DNA of 64,000 nt from Parasponia andersonii (lineage: Eukaryota; Streptophyta; Magnoliopsida; Rosales; Cannabaceae): contig JXTB01000178.1 of assembly GCA_002914805.1 (NCBI GenBank), positions 323,656 to 387,655 of the forward strand, read 5' to 3'. A model generated the notes under the pieces. That model was not told the DNA's origin, did not search any database, and was given only the letters and a program-made list of their open reading frames with translations. Positions within the stretch are counted from its first letter, which is position 1, and the number at the start of each line of letters is the position of its first letter. Shown in pieces: positions 23,916 to 36,172 of the stretch. The translations under genes were made by a program, and so were the position numbers.

Positions 23916-25095
23916 TTAGGCACAAGACATGGAAAGAGCAAGGGGTAAAGTATATACCTGATGGGAGACCGCTAAGTCAGTCTCTATAGTGGGGTCAATA
24001 TCACGATGGCCTCCTGGTGTGAGTCGAGGGGAGGATGCTGATGGTGGTGGGGGCATTGGTGGGTACATCAGATGTCTTAGTGACGCTGGAAACTGTGCCG
24101 TATTCATGCCAAAGTGAGTGGCAACTATGTTGATGCAGTTTGATTGATAGTTCTCCTGCTGGTAGCAGTACTGTTAGTGTGCCTGAAATTACTGGTTAAA
24201 CTACTGGAATTCCTGGCAATGCTCATTGAGACCTTGTTCCACTAAAGTCAACCACTGGAGCATAGAGCTTGATTTATCATTAAAATCAGAGTCTAACTCT
24301 TTGTCTTCTTCATCTGGCTCTACTACGATTTCAAATGTTGAAGAAATGGTGCACTGCCTACTAGAGGAAACTTCTGCTGAAGAATATGAGGAAGACTCAT
24401 TTTTTAATAATATCACTAAGGCAGGGCGGTTTAGAACATACTGAGGGAAGACTAACTAGTCAGTGGGTTCCCAAACTACTCCTACTCAGTAACACAATTC
24501 AGTGATTAACGAGGAGCACACTATTCCAATTCTCACATTGCCAATGGCATGTAAGATGAAGCATCTAGTAACTCTCCCAACATCGATAGATAAGCCTTTT
24601 ACGATGGCATAAAGAAGAACAGAATGGACGGGAGTGATGTCACTATGATGAGACATAGGCATAAGGCGAGCATTGAGAAAATAACACCACGCTTTGGTAG
24701 AGGCAGTCATAGTTTTGGTTTTAAGACATTTGCGCTCATCTTTGTGTCATACCCACTCAGTGCTCAATGCACATAGGACCTTTAGTACATCATCATAGTC
24801 TGGTGCATTTTCAAAAGTAGTTAAACCATCATTATTAATATTAGGTAGCTCAAAATATTTGTTGATAGAAACCTTTGTGATTGAGACATTCTGCACACAC
24901 ACCTTGGTGATACAGTTTATATGTTTCGCCGCATTTGTGTAAAATTCTTGCATAATGACTCACACCCCCACATTAAGTTGCTAACAAAGTTTCTCTCATT
25001 TTCTTCTTTTAATTTTAGCCACAATGTCAGTGAAACTCTCTTTGCCTATATCAAAACCTCTTTCAGGAATGACCGCCTTTACACCCAAACCAGTT
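23916..25095 (-). pseudogene. Athila extra ORF (putative plant transposon protein domain / env-like position)
   Basis: Pieces in order on the minus strand: RGFDIGKESFTD and MQEFYTNAAKHI (about 25095-24900), a block at 24953-24747 ending VLCALSTEWV, then KAWCYFLNARLMPMSHHSDI and AVSVLLYAI-like sequence with GLSIDVGRV (24710-24486). An acidic/serine-rich stretch (24416-24201) and a proline-rich tail YPPMPPPPSASSPRL (24107-23916) follow. This is the PF20167-type domain found in the third position of Athila elements, often called env-like because of its location. Stops separate the blocks. I see no clear signal peptide or transmembrane segment. Function is unknown. Confidence 0.7.
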
Positions 25096-25099
25096 AGAA

Positions 25100-26500
25100 G
25101 CTTCCAAGGAAACAAAATGATCTTGATCAAAGTTGGGGCTTGCAACTACAGTCTTTCTCTTTGGTGCTATTTACCCACACTCAAGCCTTCTAGATTCCCC
25201 TAAATAGTAGCATAACTATCACTTTTCCATAATATCAAACCACCAAGTACTTATGTAATTCACTTGAAGAGCACAACGATCCACAACTCAACACTAAGTA
25301 TGCTCTTGGTTTAACAAAAAAATTACTCCCCTCAAAGGTGAACAATAACTTTCATCCACAAGGAGCTAAAATGACACAAGAAATGCTTAAACTGCTTACT
25401 CAAAAATCCACCAACTTCAAAGGTAAGCTAAGAACATAAGGTAGTATAACTCTTCCAAACCAAACTTACTCGAAGGAAAAAGTTGCCACAAATCATTTCC
25501 CTCTTACCTAGAAGCATCAAGTTCATGTTCCCCACTAAAAATCTCCTCAAAAATAGGAAATTTGTGCACCAAATACTATACAGACATTTTGTCGAATGAT
25601 TGGTGTGCACAAAAAAATTAAGCTTGTAACTATGAGTTTGATGCAACAATGATTCCCAAATTTACAACTCACCAAGCAAGCATTCACATAAACACTACAA
25701 CTCCACCGAAGATGCAAAAATGAAAAGAAAGAAACTCACTTGAAGCGTTGTCTAGAGGAGCTTGTGTGACACACCAACAATGGAGTTGAAGGTTGAAGAT
25801 TGTAATGGTGGGGTTGAGTGACAATGGGTGGAGACTGGAGGTGGAAATAGTTTATGGGGAGAAGGAAATGGTGAGATTTTATGTGCTTGGATAGAGATTG
25901 GTGGAAGTATAAAGGTGAGAGTGTGAGAGGATTTACTTTAGAAGGAGGGGATTTTGTTTTGGGAGAGAAGGGATCTACGAATCCCTTAAAAACTTTTCTA
26001 CCAGCGGGTGGCACCGTAGTGCCAGTAATTGGTGCTATAGCACCAACTCGCTGCTTTGTTTTTTTTTGCTCTGGGTGGTGCCGCAGCGCCCAAGCCTTGA
26101 TTGTGGCCATTATATGGTGCTAAGGTGCCCAGTTTCTGATTATGATGCCTTAGAATGGTGTCAGGGTGCTATTTTAAGCCTTTAGGGTGCCAACACCTGG
26201 GCAATTAGTAACATTTGGTGCTAGGACACTATTTTATGGCACTAGGGCACTAAGTCTATGTTTATGGCACCCCAGAGTGGCATTAGAGCACCAAATTAAG
26301 CTCCTGAGCTACCAAAATGATAGCAACTCTTCACTTTTTCTACAATTAATCCCCTTCACCAACACCTTCATCACTTGTCTTCAAAACAAACACATTATCA
26401 GAACTTCAAAACTTTCTTTCCTCTTTATTAACTTTAAAAGCTTGGGTTGTCTCCTAAGTAGTGCTTGTTTAACATCTCTAGCTTGATATTGCTACTTCTT
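25100..26500. other. Athila internal region without clear coding, with a GGTGCC motif cluster
   Basis: Lies between the integrase tail and the extra ORF. ORFs here (for example 25736-26110 minus) have no recognisable domain. At 25995-26300 the same GGCACC/GGTGCC-type palindromic motifs seen in the LTRs recur (GGTGCTATAGCACC, TGGTGCCGCAGCGCC), so a piece of LTR-like sequence or an independent motif array is present inside. Confidence 0.5.
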
Positions 26501-26551
26501 ATTGAGGATTAGTCACGGCAATGGATGATTTAGCTCGATCAAGCTCTTCTC

Positions 26552-27015
26552 CTAAGTATAGTATTCCTTGAGCCTTTGAACATTCACCTTGACTTTGCAA
26601 GTTGGGCTATCATTGTCCATCTTAATTGCAACATATGGAGACACATTAGTCTCTTTGAATGGTGCAGATGATCTTGACTTAAGCTTGCCTGGGAAAAGTT
26701 TCATGCGAGACGAGCCAAGCACACCTTTTGGTCTTAGCACAACATGATGATCACCATACCTCTTTTTCTTTGTCTTGTGCTTTTTTTTTATCCTTCTTGT
26801 ATAGCTTGTGGTGGTTGGAAGAGGATATTGAAGGCCCTATTACTTCCATTCGAGGATTGGACTTAGAAGACTATTATAGGGCTTCCACAATTTGGCATTT
26901 CCTAGAACTTTCTTTGCCTCTTCAACAACGAGATAAAGGATAGAGCCTCATGACTTATCGATGGAACTTCCTTCAATGCATAGTATTCAATGCTCTCCTT
27001 CACTAAGTCCACTTT
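26552..27015 (-). pseudogene. Athila pol remnant ending in integrase C-terminus
   Basis: The ORF at 26740-26552 (minus) reads KLFPGKLKSRSSAPF ... VNVQRLKEYY, the conserved integrase tail of Athila elements (LFPGKLRSRW ... VNGQRLK). At 27015-26900 the frame continues straight from the protease region on the far side of the Tekay insertion, since the TSD ATAAC sits in the same codon phase. Between these two parts only about 160 bases remain, so RT, RNase H and the integrase core were lost by deletion. Confidence 0.7.
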
Positions 27016-27020
27016 ATAAC

Positions 27021-29219
27021 TGTCACGACCCAAAACCCGGGCCAGTGGCAGAAGGGGAATTTTACAACAATGGGAAATTCCTTGATTTATTTGAAAAGTG
27101 TCAAAAGTTCTAGTTTTTATAAAACTGTCCATTTGAATAAAACATTTAGAATTTCATCCCGTAAACCACTCCCACAGTTCGTATACATCATTAAACATAT
27201 ACCGAATAATAATTGAAAAATGGGAAAATCAAATATAACTCCAAGCATTATCATTATCTACAACAACAAGTTAAATCTCAGAATGACATACATAAGTTTA
27301 CAGACAAAATAGAAAGTAGTAATCTTGGTTCAATGCTAATACAAAACCCCAAACAGTCCAAACACCACAATAGTAGACTTCTAGCATTACCAAGAAATGA
27401 ACTACAGTCAAGATGGTCTCTTACTCCTCCTGATTACAAAGATCGCACTGGACACCACCTGAAGAGGAAGGTAAGGGGGATGAGCATAAAATGCCCAGTA
27501 GAAAAAACAATTACCTCGATCGAAAACATTTTAGTGATGGGGAATTCCTGCATAGTTAGTTTAGTCCAAAACATACATATATACATATATAATCCAAACC
27601 GGAAATCTATATATATATATAAAGCAGTGTAATCAAAACCATTCAATTCATATGCACATGACACAAATCAACCCATACCCATGAGCTTACATCCTCTCAT
27701 CTGTGGAAACCCAGGATGATGGTATTAAGTGTACCAAATAGCCTGCCTGATACCTAAGCCCATACCCAGAGGGGACACCCATGCGTCGCCTGCCAAACTT
27801 GGAGGGGCAACCGAATTGCCTACACCTGCCAAATGGGGAGGTAATCAAAAGTAACAAGACCCCACATGAGTTTACGGACTTTCACCGATGGTGGGGCATG
27901 TAGCACCACACTGTAGACCCATGATGCTAGCACGATGCTCATGTATGATCCTATGACACGTTCAATACAGAACTGAAGTGTGAAAATAATCGTGCTGTAG
28001 TTTTTTAGTAAAATTAGCATACTAGGTTTTTATAGAAAAATGGGCAGCATAACGACCATATTTTTAATTTACCCAAAACAACCTGCACTCAGAAAATTCC
28101 CAGAACAATACAGTATATATCTCATACAACCAATTCCCATCACAGATATTCGAGAAACCAAAAATCACATTTGTTCTCATATGTTGCAGAAAATAAGTTT
28201 TATTCGAAAATGACATAAAACAAAGGTAATTGAATCGCTACCTCGCTCAAAAGGCAATACCATGCTATTAATACTCAAGGTGTCATTGACGATCGCCCAG
28301 AGAGTCGAGAACCAATTCCAAGCCCTCGATCGTTCTCTTGCAAAAAACCAATTTCTCACTAGAGCTTCAATTCCGCAAACGGACCTCTTCACTGAATTCC
28401 TAGCACCCAAAATAGCTAGGTTAGACATATAACTTATCCAATTCGAGTCCGCGCCCACACCAGAACGGTAGCACGCAAAACGAGTCAAAATCTCGACCGT
28501 CCGATCTCAATTTTCGTGCCGATCACCAAATATATATATATATATCAAACTTCTCCATTTTCAAAGTACATTCCGAAAATGAACTCAAAAACACAATTCA
28601 ACGGCTGGATTAAAAACAACAACCATAAACTTGAAATGCCCAAAAATGGCAACTTTCAATCTGGGCAAAATGAGGTTGAGATGTATATACCTTGATGATC
28701 CTTATCATGATACGAATCCAATGGGACTGGTTGCGAGTCGAATGGTGGCCGGAATCTTCGCCAGCGGTCAAAAATCTGAAATGGCTCAAATCGGCTTCTA
28801 TGGAGTTTTTCGGCGAACCAGGCGGTGGCAGTGACCAGCGAGGGGTGGCAGAGCTTCGGAGCGGCCTGCCGAGTCAACACCAGTCGGTGGCATGAGCGGA
28901 CGATGACTGGCAGCGGTCCTACGGCATCCTGCGATGCTGCGGTCGAGAGAGAAGAGAGATAAAGATCAGGGAAGAAGAGAGAGAAGATAGAGAGAGAGAG
29001 AAGAAAAAGGACGGGCACGTGGCCCTGTCTTATAGGGTTATGCAATTTTTAAAAAAATTGCACATAAGTCCCCAAATTTCAAGTCTCTGTCAATCTAGTC
29101 TCCCAAAATTTGCAATATAGTCCCTCTGTACAAAACTTTTGCAAATTAATCCCCATAATATAATATCCGGAAAACTGGTAAAAAGTCCAAATTACTTTCG
29201 AAAATTCTGGGTTTTTACA
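27021..29219 (-). repeat. Tekay 3' LTR
   Basis: A 2.2-kb LTR matching 33369-35520 over its length. ORFs predicted inside it (for example at 27213-27632 and 28656-29045) occur as similar ORFs in the other LTR and are not genes. It contains a TA microsatellite near 27608-27622. Confidence 0.95.
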
Positions 29220-29232
29220 TCCTCCCCTCCTT
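29220..29232 (-). other. Tekay polypurine tract
   Basis: Reads AAGGAGGGGAGGA on the minus strand, directly adjoining the 3' LTR. Confidence 0.9.
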
Positions 29233-29289
29233 ATAAAAATTTCGTCCCAAAATTAAAAATACAAGTCAAGATTTACATCACAATACAAC

Positions 29290-29880
29290 TTCTAACTGAA
29301 AGTTAAACAAATGAGGGCAGTTTTCGTACATCTCTGTCTCGAGTTCCCAAGTAGCCTCGTCTTCCTTGTGATGTTCCAAAAGTACCTTGACAAGTGGGAT
29401 CTCTCTATTGTGAAGCACCTTCAACTTCCTAGCCAACAAAAGAATAGGCTACTCTTCATAGGACACATCTTCTTGGATCGGTATATGCACGTACTGAACA
29501 ACATGAGATGGGGGTCCGACATGTACTTCTTCAACATCGACACATGAAACACAATATGCACGTGAACCAACTGTGCAGGTAGATTCAAGCGATACGCCAC
29601 TGGTCCAATTCTCTCAGCGATCTCAAAGGGACCAATATACCTTGGAGCAAGCTTACCCTTAACTCTAAATCTTGTAACACCTCGCCTTGGAGTCACTTTC
29701 AAGAATATGGATTCACCAGGATCAAACTCTACCTCATGCCTCTTCGGGTCAGTATAACTCTTCTGGTGACTCTGAATCTCCTTGAGTCTCTCTTAGATAC
29801 CATTGATCTTCTCAGTAGTCTCTTCAATCAGTTCAGGTCCAAGAGTAACACGCTCTTCGGGCTACAACCAACTAATTTGT
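29290..29880 (-). pseudogene. Tekay integrase C-terminus and chromodomain
   Basis: On the minus strand: KRHEVEFDPGESI, KVTPRRGVTRFRVKGKLAPR and YIGPFEIAERIGPVAYRLNL (29750-29590), the integrase tail with GPF/Y motif. Then HVVQYVHIPIQEDVSYEE and, near 29330-29400, a chromodomain-like VKVLLEHHKEDEATWE. The chromodomain targets integration to heterochromatin in chromoviruses. Upstream, the zinc finger and DDE catalytic core are absent: sequence jumps near 29885 from the RNase H/linker region to the tail. Stops also interrupt it. Confidence 0.75.
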
Positions 29881-29889
29881 AAGCCTCTG

Positions 29890-31483
29890 TTAGAATGGTT
29901 TCTCGAAGATTAGGGTCATTAGCTACAATCAACTTCCCACTGAAAAACAAAAAACCTTCTCTGTTAGTGCTCCAACCATCTAATTGTTCACCATTCTAAA
30001 GCTGGTTCCAGATTGTCCTCAACTCCCTGTCTTGCCACTGACTTTGCTGGACAATTTGGAGAAGTGATGGCGAAATCACAATGTTGCTCAGGCAAGCAAC
30101 CCCTTCATTCTCGAAGTACTGCAAGTTGTAATCATCAATCGTAACTGAGCTCTTCTAATTTTCAAACACTAGTGCAGCTAATGCACCATGAGGCTTCATA
30201 ATCAGTGCATCAGCTACAACATTAGCCTTACCCGAATGGTACTGTAGATCGAAGTCATAATCCTCCATGTACTAAACCCATCTTCGTTGTCTCAAGTTCA
30301 AATCCTTCTGGGTAAAGAGATACTTCAAACTCTTATGATCGGAGAATATAATGAACTTCACACCATACAAGTAACATCGCCAAATCTTCAAGGCAAAAAT
30401 CACTGCTACAAGTTCCAGATCATGGGTGGGATAGTTCCTTTCATGTGGCTTCAACTAACGAGAAGCATAAGCCACAATTTGACCATTCTGCATCAAGACA
30501 CATCCCAAACCCATCTTTGAAGCATCGGTATACACCACATAAGGCTCGCTACTGTCAGGAACAGTAAGAATAGGTACGGTGATCAAACTCTGCTTCAACT
30601 TGATAAAAGCTTCTTCACTTTTGTGATCCCAAACAAACTTGACATCCTTCCTAGTCAACTTCGTCAAAGGCAAAGCAATCCTTGAAAAATCTTGCACAAG
30701 GCGACGATAGTAGCTTACCAAACCAAGAAAACTACATACCTCTGTCATATTTCTCAGTCTTTCCCAGTCTAGAACAGCTTTGATCTTAGTGGGATCGATT
30801 AAAATACCTTCGTGAGAAATTACATGTCCCAAGAACTTCACTTCCGACATCCAAAAGTCACACTTTGATTTCTTGGCATACAACTGATGATCTCTCAAGG
30901 TCTTGAGTACTATCCCCAGATGTTCGACATACTCTTCTTGAGTCTTAGAATACACCAGGATGTCATTGATGAACATAACCACAAAATGATCCAAAAACGA
31001 CCTGAAGATCCGATTCATAATATCCATAAAAGCTACAAGAGCATTCGTCAAAGCAAACGGCATCACCAGAAATTCAAAATGACCATATTGAGTTCTGAAT
31101 GCTGTCTTAGGTATATCATCTTCCCTTATCTTCAACTGATGATAACCAGATCTCAAATCGATCTTGGAGAAGAATCTTGAACCACCGAGTTGATCAAACA
31201 ACTCATCTATCCTTGGCAAAGGATACTTGTTCTAAACTGTCAACTGATTCAACTTTTGGTAATCCACACAAAGTCTCAACGAACCATCAGCTTTCTTCGC
31301 AAACAAAACAGGAGCACCCCAAGGAGAAGTGCTACTACGAATAAAGCCCTTGGAAAGCAGATCGTCTAACTGTTCTCTTAATTCTTCCATCTCAGCAGGT
31401 GCCATGTGATAGGCTGGAATAGAAACTGACTGAGCTCCAGGAACTAGTTCAATACAGAACTCGATCTTCCTATCAGGTGGCAA
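29890..31483 (-). pseudogene. Tekay reverse transcriptase and RNase H
   Basis: RT begins with the [20 protein letters not shown] and [20 protein letters not shown] blocks at 31483-31232. A stop separates it from 31219-30455 ([13 protein letters not shown], then palm motif FINDILVYS at about 30950-30975). The family motif is (F/Y)xDD, so the first aspartate has become asparagine and the enzyme would be dead. RNase H follows ([15 protein letters not shown], then [19 protein letters not shown] at 30454-30272). A linker reaches to about 29890. Confidence 0.9.
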
Positions 31484-31643
31484 CCCGGTAAGTCTTTAGG
31501 AAACACCTCCAAATACTCACACACCACCAAAATCTATAGGTCTTGATCATCTGTCCTCACCTTGCCATCCATGGCAAACAAGTTCCCATAATACTCAAGT
31601 TTCTTTCTTCCACCCATGCAAGCTTTCAGAATAGGACTAGGCT

Positions 31644-32084
31644 TCAATAGACTACTATCCTATAGACAATAGGATGTCCATCACTAGGAAAAAGAGTCAC
31701 CTGCTTCTTATGACAGTCTACAACGGCTCGATACTTTGACAACCAATCCATACTGAGTATCACGTCATACTGTCCCATCGGCAACACAATCAAATCAGCA
31801 AGAAGCTTCCTATCACCAACCATAACCCGACAAGACTTACACATACTAGACACATCGGCTACTCCTCCCAAAGGTGTACCCAACGTTAATACATAATCCA
31901 AATCAAAAAATTCCAACCCTAACAGTTGAGCAAACAATAAGGATATGAATGAATGGGATACACCAGTTTCAAACAAAACATGTGTCCAAGAGTGTGAAAG
32001 AAGGATCATACTGTCAACAATACCTCGACTGATGCGATCCTGAGTGTCGTATGCTCCAGTAAAAGAATAAGCTTGGCCAGTCAT
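31644..32084 (-). pseudogene. Tekay aspartic protease
   Basis: A 146-codon ORF (minus). The catalytic motif, normally DTGASHSFI, reads ETGVSHSFI near 31950-31975, so the active-site aspartate is replaced by glutamate. The second half shows GQYDVILSMDWLSKYRAVVD, the usual end of chromoviral protease. The frame is otherwise open. Confidence 0.85.
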
Positions 32085-33233
32085 CTTTCCTTTCCCTTTG
32101 TTGCCTCTTCCCTGACCAGGACGGTTGCTGCTGGATCCTGGGCCACTACTGCCAAAACCACACCCACCCTGACTCCCTGAGGCCTGAAAAGTCTGAAAGT
32201 TCTGAGTAAAACCTTGAGGGCGGTACTGATGTTGATAAGGCAGAGGGGAAGTAAAAGCCTACGAAACACCCTGTGACTATTGCGGCCTTGCTTGAGTGTT
32301 CTAATAAGAAGCAGAACCTAACTGGCTCCTCTGTGGTCCTCCCTGAGAAAGAGGAGATTTCTGCAGATGGTTGGGACACTCCTTCTTCCGATGACCCTGC
32401 TGGCCATAAACAAAAAATCCTCCATACGGACTACCTCTGCCACCCCTAGAAGAACCACTGTTGTTCTAGGTCCCACTGGTCAGAGTACCCTGGGCAGACC
32501 ACTACCCCTGGTTCCTTCTGATGGCTTTCCTGTCATTATCTCTCCGTTGATTCCTCCTGGAATCCAAACTTTTTTTGATGGCCTCTACCCGCTGGGCAGC
32601 CACTACAATCTCAGGAAGAGTATGGAAAGTTTGGGTACCAATCCTATTGAAAATGTTCCGATTCAGACGAATCCTGAACTTGGTAACTCGGTACTTCTCA
32701 CTTGTACCCGGTCTAAGAGCAACACTTGCCAACTCAGTGAACTCTATCAGGTACTCATTCACCGTTCTGTTACCTTGGGTCAACATCTCAAATCGGTTCA
32801 CAACTTCATCCTGTTAATCCTCATTGGCGGGCCTTGAAAATCCTTTCAAAGTCTTCCCAAGTCAAGCCCACTACATCTTGCATCTGTTCCACTATTTTCC
32901 ACCAACGAATGGCGCTCCGCATCAAACAGGTAACAGCAAACATAGCCCAAAACTCAATGGAGTACCAAGGGCTCGAAAATGCATCTCCATCTCACACAAC
33001 CAAGGAATTGTCGTGAGAGCTTCTGGTCTACCATCAAACTGCCCTGGCTGGAGATGCATGAACCATTGGAGATGATCAGCCTAATCCAACTGATGTTCCC
33101 TCAGAGCTGGAGGCTGATAATTTGGATTGCTCATCAGGACGAATGCTTGCTGAATTGCGTCGATCAGATGAGTGAAATCCGGAAGAGGAGGTTCAGCACC
33201 CGGCTGGTGCCTCGGAACTCTTCTAGGAGGCAT
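32085..33233 (-). pseudogene. Tekay gag
   Basis: Starts at the ATG at 33233 (MPPRRVPRHQPGAEPPLPDF). The capsid core is interrupted by frame changes at 33090-32810 and resumes at 32801-32502 with NEYLIEFTELASVALRPGTS and LPEIVVAAQRVEAI. A degenerate zinc knuckle (GQQGHRKKECPN) lies near 32370-32405. The usual nucleocapsid linker, rich in Q and S, follows up to the protease. Confidence 0.8.
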
Positions 33234-33348
33234 TCTTACAAGTCTGAAACAATATGCCAAACTGTTAATGCGATAATGATGAATGCTTGTCATAAAAATC
33301 AACTTCAATCTACTTTAATGGTGATACGTCCGAGCTATTAAACTCAAA

Positions 33349-33360
33349 GCTCTGATACCA
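33349..33360 (-). other. Tekay primer-binding site (initiator tRNA-Met)
   Basis: Reads TGGTATCAGAGC on the minus strand, a perfect 12-base complement to the 3' end of plant initiator tRNA-Met. It lies eight bases inside the 5' LTR. Confidence 0.95.
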
Positions 33361-33368
33361 AAAATTTC

Positions 33369-33945
33369 TGTCACGACCCAAAACCCAGACCAATGGCAGA
33401 AGGGGAATTTCACAAATTCCTTGATTTAATTGAAAAGTGTCAAAAGTTCTAGTTTTTATAAAATAGTCCATTTGAATAAAACATTTGAAATTTCATCCCG
33501 TAAACCACTCCCACAGTTCGTATACACCATTAACATAGACCGAATAATAATAAAAAAACGGGAAAATCAAATATAAGTCCAAGCATCATCATTATCTACA
33601 ACAACAAGTTAAATCCCAGAATGGCATACATAAGTTTACAGACAAAATAGAAAGTAGTAATCTTGGTTCAATGCTAATACAAAACCCCAAACAGTCCAGA
33701 CACCACAATAGTAGACTTCTAGCATTACCAAAAAATGAACTACAGTCAAGATGGCCTCTTACTCCTCCTGATTACAAAGATCGCACTGGACACCACCTGA
33801 CGAGGAAGGTAAAGGGGGTGAGCATAAAATGCCCAGTAAGAAAAACAATTATCTCGATCGAAAACATTTTAGTGATGGGGAATTCCTGCATGGTTAGTTT
33901 AGTCCAAAACATACATATATATATATATAATCCGAACCGGAAATC

Positions 33946-33978
<33 letters not shown>

Positions 33979-35520
33979 GTGTAATCATAACCATTCAATT
34001 CATATGCACATGATACAAATCAACCTATATCCATGAGCTCACATCCTCTCATCTGTGGAAACCCAGGATGATGGCACTAAGTGTACCTAACTGGCTGCTT
34101 GATACCTAAGCTCATACCTGGAGGGGATACCCATGTGTCGCCTACTAAACCTGGAAGGGCAATCGAATTGCCTACACCTGCCAAATGGGGAGGTAATCAA
34201 AAGTAACAAGACCCCGCGCGAGTTTATGGACTTTCACCGATGGTGGGGCACGCAGCGCCATACTGTAGACCCACGATGCTAACATAGTGCTCATGTATGA
34301 TCCTATGACACGTTCAATACAGAACTGAAGTGTGAAAATAATAGTGCTCTGATTTTTCAGTAAAATCAGCATACTAGGTTTTTATATAAAAATGGGCAGC
34401 ATAACGACCAAATTTTTAATTTACCTAAGATAACCTGCACTCAGAAAATTCCCAAAGCAATATAATATATATCTCATACAACCAATTCCCATCACAGATA
34501 TCCGAGAAACCAAATATCACATTTGTTCTCACATGTAATTGAATCCCTACCTAGCTCGAAAGGCAATACCATACTATTGAATCCTTTAGGTGTCATTGAC
34601 GATCACCCGTAGGGCCAGGAACCAATTCCAAGCCCTCGATCGTCCTCCTGTGAAAAACCAACTTCTCACTGGAGCTTCAATTTCGCAAACAGACCTCTTC
34701 ACTGAATTCCTAGCACCCAAAATAGCTAGGTTAGACATATAACTTGTCCAATTCGGGTCCGGGCCCACATCGGGCCGGTGGCACGCAAAACGAGGCAAAA
34801 TCTCGATCGTCCAATCTCAATTTTCATGCCGATCACCAAACAACACAATATATATATATATATATCAAACTTCTCTATTTTCTGAGACATTCCAAAAATG
34901 AACTCAAAAACACAATCCAACAGCTGGATTAAAAACAACAAACCATAAACTTGAAATGCCAAAAAATGGCGACTTTCAATCCGGGAAAAATGGGGTTGAG
35001 ATATGTATACCTTGATGATCCTTACGACAATACGAATCCAATAAGACCGGTTGCAAGTGGAATGGTGGCCGGAATCTTCGCCGGCGATCAAAAATCCGAA
35101 ATGGCTCAAATCGGCTTCTATGGAGTTTTCCGGCGAACCAGGCAGTGGCAATGACTGGCGAGGGGCGGCGGAGCTTCAGCGCGACCTGGCCAATTGACAC
35201 CAGTCGGTAGCACGGGCGGACGACGACTCGCGGCGGTCCTGCGGCGTCCTGCAGTGGTGCGGCTGAGAGAGAAGAGAGAGAAAGGTCGGGAAAGAAGAGA
35301 GAGAAGAAAAAGGACGGGCACGTGGCCCTGTCTTATAGGGTTGTGCAATTTTTTCAAAAATTGCACATAAGTCCCCAAATTTAAAATCTCTATCAATCTA
35401 GTTCCCCCAAATTTGCAATTTAGTCCCTCTGCACAAAACTTTTGCAAATTAATCCACAATATAATATTCGGAAAATTGGTAAAAAGTCCAAATTACCTTA
35501 AAAAATTCCGGGTTTGTACA
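33369..35520 (-). repeat. Tekay 5' LTR
   Basis: Matches 27021-29219. TA dinucleotide runs at about 33915-33973 and 34848-34863 are expanded relative to the other copy. ORFs inside it mirror those in the other LTR and are not genes. Confidence 0.95.
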
Positions 35521-35525
35521 ATAAC

Positions 35526-36073
35526 AGTCATTGATGTCACTAGGGAAATCCATCTCTTTGAACATATTGAAGGGTATGACTTGATCTTCCACCCTCATGA
35601 TAAGTTCTCCTTTGTACACACTAATGACTGTCCTTCTGGTTACTAAGAACGGTCTTCCAAAGATAATTAGAAGATTTTCATCTTCCTCTATGTCAAGAAT
35701 AATGAAATTAGCTGAGAAGAATAACTTGTCCACCTTCACAAGCATATTCTCAATAATTCTTCTTTGATACTTAGTAGACCTATCTGCAAATTGGAGCATA
35801 GTTGTAGTTAATCCTTTCTTCACCAAAACAAAGTTTTTGAAAGATAGAAAACGACATTATATTGACACTTGCTCCCAAATCACAGAACGCCTTATCGAAG
35901 AAACAATCATCAATAGTGTAAGAAATGTTGAATCTCCCTGGATCCTTGAGCTTAGGAGGAAGCTTCTTTTGAAGAATTGCACTACACTCCTCTTTGAGAG
36001 CGACAGTCTCATATTTCCCCAATCTTTTTTTCTTGGAAAGGATCTCCTTTATAAACTTGACATAACTGGGCAT
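35526..36073 (-). pseudogene. Athila protease
   Basis: Blocks on the minus strand: MPSYVKFIKEILSKKKRL and EECSAILQKKLPPKLKDPG, then FDKAFCDLGASVNIM with the aspartic-protease DLGAS motif (about 35880-35850). Then MLQFADRSTKYQRRIIENML and LLIIFGRPFLVTRRTVI (35790-35600). A frame change near 35800-35830 splits it. The frame is truncated by the Tekay 5' LTR at 35520 and resumes at 27020. Confidence 0.85.
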
Positions 36074-36172
36074 TTGGTCAAGTGTCTCAGCAAAGAGAAT
36101 GTTGATGTGTAATTACTTAAACACTTGCAAGAACTCTGAGAATTGTTAGTCCAACTTCTTCTTTTGAAAGTG

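Larger units (their letters stand above)
27021..35520 (-). mobile_element. Ty3/gypsy chromovirus (Tekay/Del type), near full length, defective
   Basis: LTRs 27021-29219 and 33369-35520 begin TGTCACGACCCAAAACCC and end GGTTT(T/G)TACA, flanked by the perfect duplication ATAAC (27016-27020 and 35521-35525). The minus-strand order is primer site, gag, protease, RT, RNase H, integrase tail with chromodomain, polypurine tract. LTRs look about 93% alike by eye, making this the youngest layer of the nest. Stops, changed catalytic residues and loss of the integrase core show that it is not autonomous. Confidence 0.95.

Noticed and set aside
25736-26110. 124-residue ORF, proline- and histidine-rich
   Set aside because: Lies across the palindrome array inside the Athila interior, with no homology that I recognise and an opposing ORF of similar length.
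27213-27632. ORFs inside the Tekay LTRs (also 28656-29045, 33671-34036, 35118-35459)
   Set aside because: They recur in both LTR copies with shared stops and contain low-complexity TA runs; no domains. They are chance frames in non-coding LTR sequence.
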